From Spirochaetaceae bacterium (GTDB lineage Bacteria; Spirochaetota; Spirochaetia; Treponematales; Breznakiellaceae), in the NCBI GenBank assembly GCA_031257075.1, contig JAIRPM010000042.1, positions 1 to 10,024 on the forward strand: a stretch of DNA of 10,024 nucleotides, in the 5' to 3' direction. Made by a program: the position numbers and the translations under genes. Under the pieces are notes generated by a model, which did no database searches, was not told the origin of the DNA, and worked only from the letters and a program-made list of their open reading frames with translations. Of this stretch, positions 6,262 through 10,024 are shown piece after piece (the first letter of the stretch is position 1; every line of letters starts with the position of its first letter).

Positions 6262-7905
6262 CTAATAGTAATGCCCTATGCCAAAAAAAATTTCCGGGCC
6301 ATCGCCGCCAAAAATGTCTCCTGTACGGAACAATTCAAGCATATTCACGGCAAAACTAAAACGCAAAAACAAACTGCGCCATTCAAGCGGGTAAAAATGA
6401 AGCGCAAAACCCGCTCCTGCGGCCATATCGTCAAAACTGAACACCATATTTTTAAGAGGCACATATTTTTTGTTAAATTGTGTTCCATTGACAAATGCGG
6501 TGTCTACAAAGGGGGAAAAATGGAGTTCAAAATTGAAATACCGCAGTTTGCGCGTATTAAACCATGCCGAAGGTATAAACACAAACAGCCGAAAGGGAAA
6601 ATCAAAATTAAACGCCAAAAGACTATTGGCAAAAAGCGAACGGTCACGAATGCCGCGTACTGCCGCGCCCGCTTCCGCCGCGCTTTGCATAGTCCACATG
6701 CTGTCCGTGCCAAACCAGTGTTTATAGCGCAGCCGTGCCGACATGCCGAAAAAATCCGCTATTTTTTTGTATGCCGCCGCCGCAAGTGAAACGGAAGCAT
6801 TAAAATCATGATATTCAAAATTATAGATAATATCGTTTTGAATATACATATAAGCGCCGCTGCGAAAATTATTGAGCCAGTTGACAGCGGCAAAACCCAG
6901 ACGCTGACTAAATTCAATATTAGCGCCTTTATGCGCGTCAGACACAGAAGCGCCGGGGGTATATATAAATAATCCTGATATATTTGTTTCATACAAAATA
7001 TCAGCATTTGCAAAAGATTTAAAACTTATGGGTATTGTCCATTGCAGGTAAGGGCGGCTTGCCATATACCATTCATCCAGCAAAAGGCCGCTTATACCAT
7101 TCATATAATCATGCTTGCTTATGCGCTTATCGCCGGTAAATTTCATATCATCATAGTCAATTTCCGGCAATTCATTTTTTGCTGTAATTACAATGCTTTC
7201 ACGAAAACCGGGTTTCAGAATTGTACGCCCCAGCGGCAAATTCACCGAAATCCCAAGCGCATTATTTAAAACAAAAGGGTGTTCCGCACCGAATGTCCAC
7301 GTACTTTTATTATATATATCAACATTCCATAACAGCCCCCATGCGCTGAATGGATAAATTGTATCAAGCGCAAAAAGCAGGGAATGCCGAAAATCATCCG
7401 CGGGGTTTTCACGGGTATAGGTATAGCCAATATCCGCTTCTAAAAGATTCATTGCGCCAAAAGCGTTCTTGTCCCATGCCCTGAGCCGGAATAAAAACCC
7501 AGTATTGGAATCGTATTTGGGATAGGGAACAATCAAAAAATTGCGTGTATCTGTTGTTGATACATGTATATAAACCGGATATATACTGTTCTTTAGTTCG
7601 CCTACTGTATATTCAATATTGCTGTCCGCAAAAATACGGTTGTTTAATAAATGTTGTTTTTTTTGCTGTATAAAATTTTCCAACTTCTGTATGCTGTCAA
7701 ATTCAAGGCCGGTTTCTATGTTTATATAATTGGCAAGCGCGAATTCCTTTGTGCGCCCGCCGGATGCGTATTCAACGGCCGCTATGCGGAACATTTCTGT
7801 GCTCGAAGGGAACTCCTGGGCAGGCAGCGCCCAGCGCATGATGAACAGCGCGTAAAAAACAGAAATCCCCATAGGAGCAGCGCGGCGCGCGCACCAGCCT
7901 ATCAT
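6262..7905 (-). CDS. Omp85-superfamily outer-membrane beta-barrel protein with one POTRA-like domain
   Basis: A 547-residue secreted protein. The N-terminus has a basic start and a hydrophobic stretch (about 12-28), with a likely cut after ALPA, before QEF. Residues about 38-118 follow a POTRA pattern, including ALANYINIETGLEF, a helix ending HLLNNRIFADSNIEYTV, and YPVYIHV. Then comes PYPKYDSNTGF, which resembles the POTRA-to-barrel junction of BamA/TamA-like proteins. The remainder is alternating aromatic beta strands. Omp85 landmarks are VRGI at 416-419 (usual form VRG[F/Y], the L6 loop), SPFVDTAFV near 463-471, and a terminal strand region ending in aromatic HYY. Omp85 proteins insert or translocate outer-membrane or secreted proteins; the substrate here is unknown. 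Start choice: the ATG at 7905 overlaps the aroB stop as ATGA, with GGAG (7917-7914) well placed; a GTG at 7911 is also in frame. This is not BamA itself, which has several POTRA domains. Confidence 0.75.
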   Translation of the reverse strand: MIGWCARRAAPMGISVFYALFIMRWALPAQEFPSSTEMFRIAAVEYASGGRTKEFALANYINIETGLEFDSIQKLENFIQQKKQHLLNNRIFADSNIEYTVGELKNSIYPVYIHVSTTDTRNFLIVPYPKYDSNTGFLFRLRAWDKNAFGAMNLLEADIGYTYTRENPADDFRHSLLFALDTIYPFSAWGLLWNVDIYNKSTWTFGAEHPFVLNNALGISVNLPLGRTILKPGFRESIVITAKNELPEIDYDDMKFTGDKRISKHDYMNGISGLLLDEWYMASRPYLQWTIPISFKSFANADILYETNISGLFIYTPGASVSDAHKGANIEFSQRLGFAAVNWLNNFRSGAYMYIQNDIIYNFEYHDFNASVSLAAAAYKKIADFFGMSARLRYKHWFGTDSMWTMQSAAEAGAAVRGIRDRSLFANSLLAFNFDFPFRLFVFIPSAWFNTRKLRYFNFELHFSPFVDTAFVNGTQFNKKYVPLKNMVFSFDDMAAGAGFALHFYPLEWRSLFLRFSFAVNMLELFRTGDIFGGDGPEIFFGIGHYY

Positions 7906-9023
7906 TCCCACGCTCCAAAGGCACTGCGGCAGACAAGCGGATGCTGCTCAGGCATAAGAGAAACCAGTACCGCGCCTTTTTGTGACGGAATGACAAATCG
8001 CATTTTGCCATCTTTGTTTTTTTTGTCGGCACTGAGCGCTTTCATAAAAGACACCTGATTGTTTTCGGCGCGGGGCAAGGCAGGATGCCCTGCCGCCGTG
8101 TTATAACCGAAACTGTCGAGCAGGGCAATGATGGCGCGGGCGCGTTCCGCCGGCGTAATACCGAGCATTACTCCTAATTCGCAGGCGCGGGCTATGCCCC
8201 ATGCGACGGCTTCGCCGTGGGTAAGTTTGCTCAAGCCAACACAGGCTTCAAGCGCATGCCCGAATGTATGCCCCAGATTCAACAGGGCGCGTTCAGCGCC
8301 TGTTTCAAGGGGGTCGGATTCAACTATACGGCCTTTCAAGCGCACCGCGGCAACAAGCATTTTTTCAAGTTGGGGTAACAACGTATCGTCAGCACGCATA
8401 GGGAATGCGGTTTTACTATTCCAAAAATCCTTTTCATCATCGCTTAAAATTGCCGCTTTGATGATTTCCGCCATGCCTGATTTCCACTGTGCAGGGGGTA
8501 GCGTTGAGACGGTGGAAAGCGGCATCCAGATTGCGCGTGCCGGGTAGAAGGTACCGGCAAAATTTTTTATGCCGAAAAGGTCAATACCGGTTTTGCCGCC
8601 AACCGCCGCATCCGCCATACCAAGAAGTGTGGTGGAAATGAGCGCAAGATGCGTTCCACGCATATAGATAGATGCGGCAAATGCGGCGATGTCTGTTATG
8701 ACACCGCCGCCTATACCAACAAAAAGCCCGTCGCGGCCAAGTCCGGCATTGTGCGCGGCGCGAAGCACCGTCTCTACCGATGCCCAGTTTTTTGCCGTCT
8801 CGCCCGGTTCAAGAACGCAAAGCGCGGAATTCTCCGCAATCATTCTCCCGCCGCCAAAACCTGCCGCTTCCGCAAAAGTTTTTGTATTCGTATCACAAAT
8901 AGCAAGAACGCGCGGCGGCGCGGCTGGCAACTCCAGCGCGCCCATAATACCGGCAACCGTAGGCGTATCCCGTTGTATAAAGACGCATGAAGGAATGCCG
9001 TTAAATATAAAATCCAAACGCAT
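7902..9023 (-). CDS. aroB: 3-dehydroquinate synthase
   Basis: A 373-residue cytosolic enzyme that converts DAHP to 3-dehydroquinate, the second step of the shikimate pathway, using NAD+ and a divalent metal. Visible motifs: the GGGVITD nucleotide-binding turn (105-111); STTLLGMADAAVGGKTG (130-146) with D138 and K144; KNFAGTFYPA (153-162); SGMAEIIKAA (182-191), carrying the metal-ligand glutamate E186 and K189; NLGHTFGHALE (249-259) with H252 and H256; and THGEAVAWG (268-276) with H269. Near the end, DKKNKDGKMRFVI (333-345) matches the usual family ending. Length is normal for AroB. The serine at 130 replaces the proline common in this motif, a minor change. It starts 25 bases after rpmE with no strong ribosome site, and its last codons overlap the next gene (ATGA), pointing to one rho-rpmE-aroB-Omp85 transcription unit. 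Confidence 0.97.
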   Translation of the reverse strand: MRLDFIFNGIPSCVFIQRDTPTVAGIMGALELPAAPPRVLAICDTNTKTFAEAAGFGGGRMIAENSALCVLEPGETAKNWASVETVLRAAHNAGLGRDGLFVGIGGGVITDIAAFAASIYMRGTHLALISTTLLGMADAAVGGKTGIDLFGIKNFAGTFYPARAIWMPLSTVSTLPPAQWKSGMAEIIKAAILSDDEKDFWNSKTAFPMRADDTLLPQLEKMLVAAVRLKGRIVESDPLETGAERALLNLGHTFGHALEACVGLSKLTHGEAVAWGIARACELGVMLGITPAERARAIIALLDSFGYNTAAGHPALPRAENNQVSFMKALSADKKNKDGKMRFVIPSQKGAVLVSLMPEQHPLVCRSAFGAWE

Positions 9024-9048
9024 AAGTTCGACACATCAAGCGCGGGAA

Positions 9049-9252
9049 TCAGTCCTTGATGTTGTACCTCTTGCGGAACCGTTCAATGCGCCCGGCGGTG
9101 TCTACCAGTTTTTGTTTTCCGGTAAAAAATGGATGGCAAGCGGAACAAATTTCTACTTTGATATCCTTGACTGTCGAGCGGGTCTCAATCACATTGCCGC
9201 AGGCACAAGTTATTGTTGCCATCTGATAATTAGGGTGTATACCTTTTTTCAT
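9049..9252 (-). CDS. rpmE: 50S ribosomal protein L31, zinc-binding type
   Basis: A 67-residue L31 protein of the large ribosomal subunit. It begins MKKGIHPNY, the usual L31 opening, and carries the four-cysteine zinc set C16, C18 (TCACGN), C36 and C39 (EICSACHPFFTG), so it is the C+ type rather than the zinc-free paralogue. The C-terminal DTAGRIERFRKRYN is also typical. A strong ribosome site, GGAG (9262-9259), lies six bases before the ATG and directly abuts the rho stop codon. A rho-rpmE order is common in bacteria. Confidence 0.98.
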   Translation of the reverse strand: MKKGIHPNYQMATITCACGNVIETRSTVKDIKVEICSACHPFFTGKQKLVDTAGRIERFRKRYNIKD

Positions 9253-9262
9253 TCAATACTCC

Positions 9263-10024
9263 TCAATCGGTATTCATACTCCGTAAGAATGCGTCATTAT
9301 CCTTTGCTTTGGGCATTCTGTCAAGCAGTAGTTCAATAATCTCCGAGTCTTCCATATTGTTGATAAACTTGCGGAGTACCCACATCATTTTCATCTCGAA
9401 TTCGGTCAAAAGCAATTCTTCCTTGCGGGTGCCGGACTTTTTAATGTTGATGGCGGGGTAGAGACGGCGGTCGGCAAGTTTGCGGTCAAGTTGAATTTCC
9501 ATGTTGCCGGTGCCTTTGAACTCCTCAAAAATGACCTCGTCCATACGGCTGCCGGTTTCCACCAGCGCCGTGCTGATAATGGTAAGGCTGCCGCCTTCTT
9601 CGATGTTACGCGCCGCGCCAAAAAAGCGCTTCGGTTTGTGGAGGGCGTTGGAATCCACACCGCCGGAAAGAATTTTGCCGGATGTGGGGATGGTCTGGTT
9701 GTAAGCGCGGGCTAGGCGTGTTATCGAGTCCAGCAGGATAACGACATCGCGCTTATGTTCGACAAGGCGCTTCGCCTTTTCCAGCGCCATTTCCGTTACC
9801 TGCACATGGCGGCTTGCCTGCTCGTCAAAGGTGGACGAAATCACCTCGGCGCGGACGGTGCGTTCCATGTCGGTAACTTCTTCCGGGCGTTCATCGATGA
9901 GCAGCACGATAAGGTAAACTTCCGGGTGGTTCTTTGTTATCGAGTTGGCGATTTTTTGCAGCATGATGGTCTTGCCGGTACGCGGCGGCGCTACGATGAT
10001 GGAACGCTGCCCCTTGCCTATCGG
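9263..10024 (-). CDS. rho: Transcription termination factor Rho, C-terminal 253 residues (gene runs off the window)
   Basis: This is the ATPase/translocase half of Rho, the hexameric RNA helicase that ends untranslated transcripts. The first visible codon (10024-10022) is internal; the RNA-binding N-terminal domain and the start lie beyond the window, and the ATG at 9964 is only an internal methionine. Seen in order: the P-loop VAPPRTGKT (visible residues 11-19), LIDERPEEVTDM, Walker B VVILLDSITRLARAYN, the Q/R-loop stretch SGGVDSNALHKPKRFFGAARN, and the near-invariant GTGNMEIQLDRKLADRR. In the P-loop, Arg-Thr stands where E. coli has Lys-Ala, within the range seen in Rho proteins. The C-terminal helix bundle is complete. 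The stop codon lies 10 bases before rpmE. Confidence 0.97.
   Translation of the reverse strand, partial: PIGKGQRSIIVAPPRTGKTIMLQKIANSITKNHPEVYLIVLLIDERPEEVTDMERTVRAEVISSTFDEQASRHVQVTEMALEKAKRLVEHKRDVVILLDSITRLARAYNQTIPTSGKILSGGVDSNALHKPKRFFGAARNIEEGGSLTIISTALVETGSRMDEVIFEEFKGTGNMEIQLDRKLADRRLYPAINIKKSGTRKEELLLTEFEMKMMWVLRKFINNMEDSEIIELLLDRMPKAKDNDAFLRSMNTD

Noticed and set aside
6241..6266. Cloning-vector look-alike: an XbaI-like TCTAG, a NotI site GCGGCCGC and a following stretch resembling a common polylinker.
   Set aside because: The similarity is imperfect (mismatches after GGCGGCCGCT), and the Omp85-like gene ends naturally here with an aromatic terminus and stop, with coherent genes on both sides. 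Chance is the simpler reading.
6235..6789. A 184-codon open frame on the + strand, rich in Lys and Arg.
   Set aside because: It lies entirely antisense to the 3' part of the Omp85-like gene (and the short gap), has no ribosome site, and its composition is that of a complementary-strand shadow.
8689..9339. A 216-codon open frame on the + strand.
   Set aside because: It runs antisense across aroB, rpmE and the end of rho, three genes with unmistakable motifs; the translation has no domain character.

Overview
The window looks like a chromosomal segment of a diderm bacterium, most likely a spirochaete of the Treponema group. The inference rests on several points: an Lpt-type export cluster whose LptC has a lipoprotein signal, several lipoproteins, an HD-GYP protein with a C-terminal domain I associate with treponemal homologues, and a rho-rpmE pair. 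Genus assignment is from protein character and memory of the families, not from a search. Base composition is mixed: the dnaK end, aroB and rho are GC-rich, while the HD-GYP gene is visibly AT-richer.

The left half (1-5077) reads on the + strand. It opens with the last 76 codons of dnaK, followed by a strong hairpin. Next is a solitary gene for a DUF262-HNH protein (361-1599), a domain pairing related to GmrSD/SspE-type DNA-targeting defence proteins. After a second hairpin comes a tight lptC-lptA-lptB cluster (1744-4029), which supplies the periplasmic anchor, the periplasmic bridge and the ATPase of a lipid-export machine. LptB carries an unusual extension of about 100 residues at its N-terminus. 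A monocistronic-looking gene for an NMT1/SsuA-like substrate-binding lipoprotein (4073-5077) follows. Its near-consensus promoter sits so close to the ATG that the transcript should be leaderless.

The right half (5070-10024) reads on the - strand and runs in transcription order rho (partial), rpmE, aroB, an Omp85-like outer-membrane protein, and an HD-GYP protein. Spacing is very tight: rho and rpmE are 10 nt apart, aroB and the Omp85 gene overlap as ATGA, and only 55 nt separate the Omp85 gene from the HD-GYP gene. Rho, L31 and 3-dehydroquinate synthase are housekeeping products. The Omp85-like protein appears to have a single POTRA domain and a VRG-type L6 motif. The HD-GYP protein has substitutions at metal-ligand positions.

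The two halves converge at 5070-5077, where one 8-bp palindrome, TTAATTAA, holds the stop codons of both convergent genes. No gene-free stretch exceeds 150 bases. I see no tRNA, rRNA, CRISPR array, insertion sequence or attachment site.

The items that most deserve a second look are the lone DUF262-HNH gene, the LptB extension, the single-POTRA Omp85 protein coupled to aroB, and the altered HD-GYP site.
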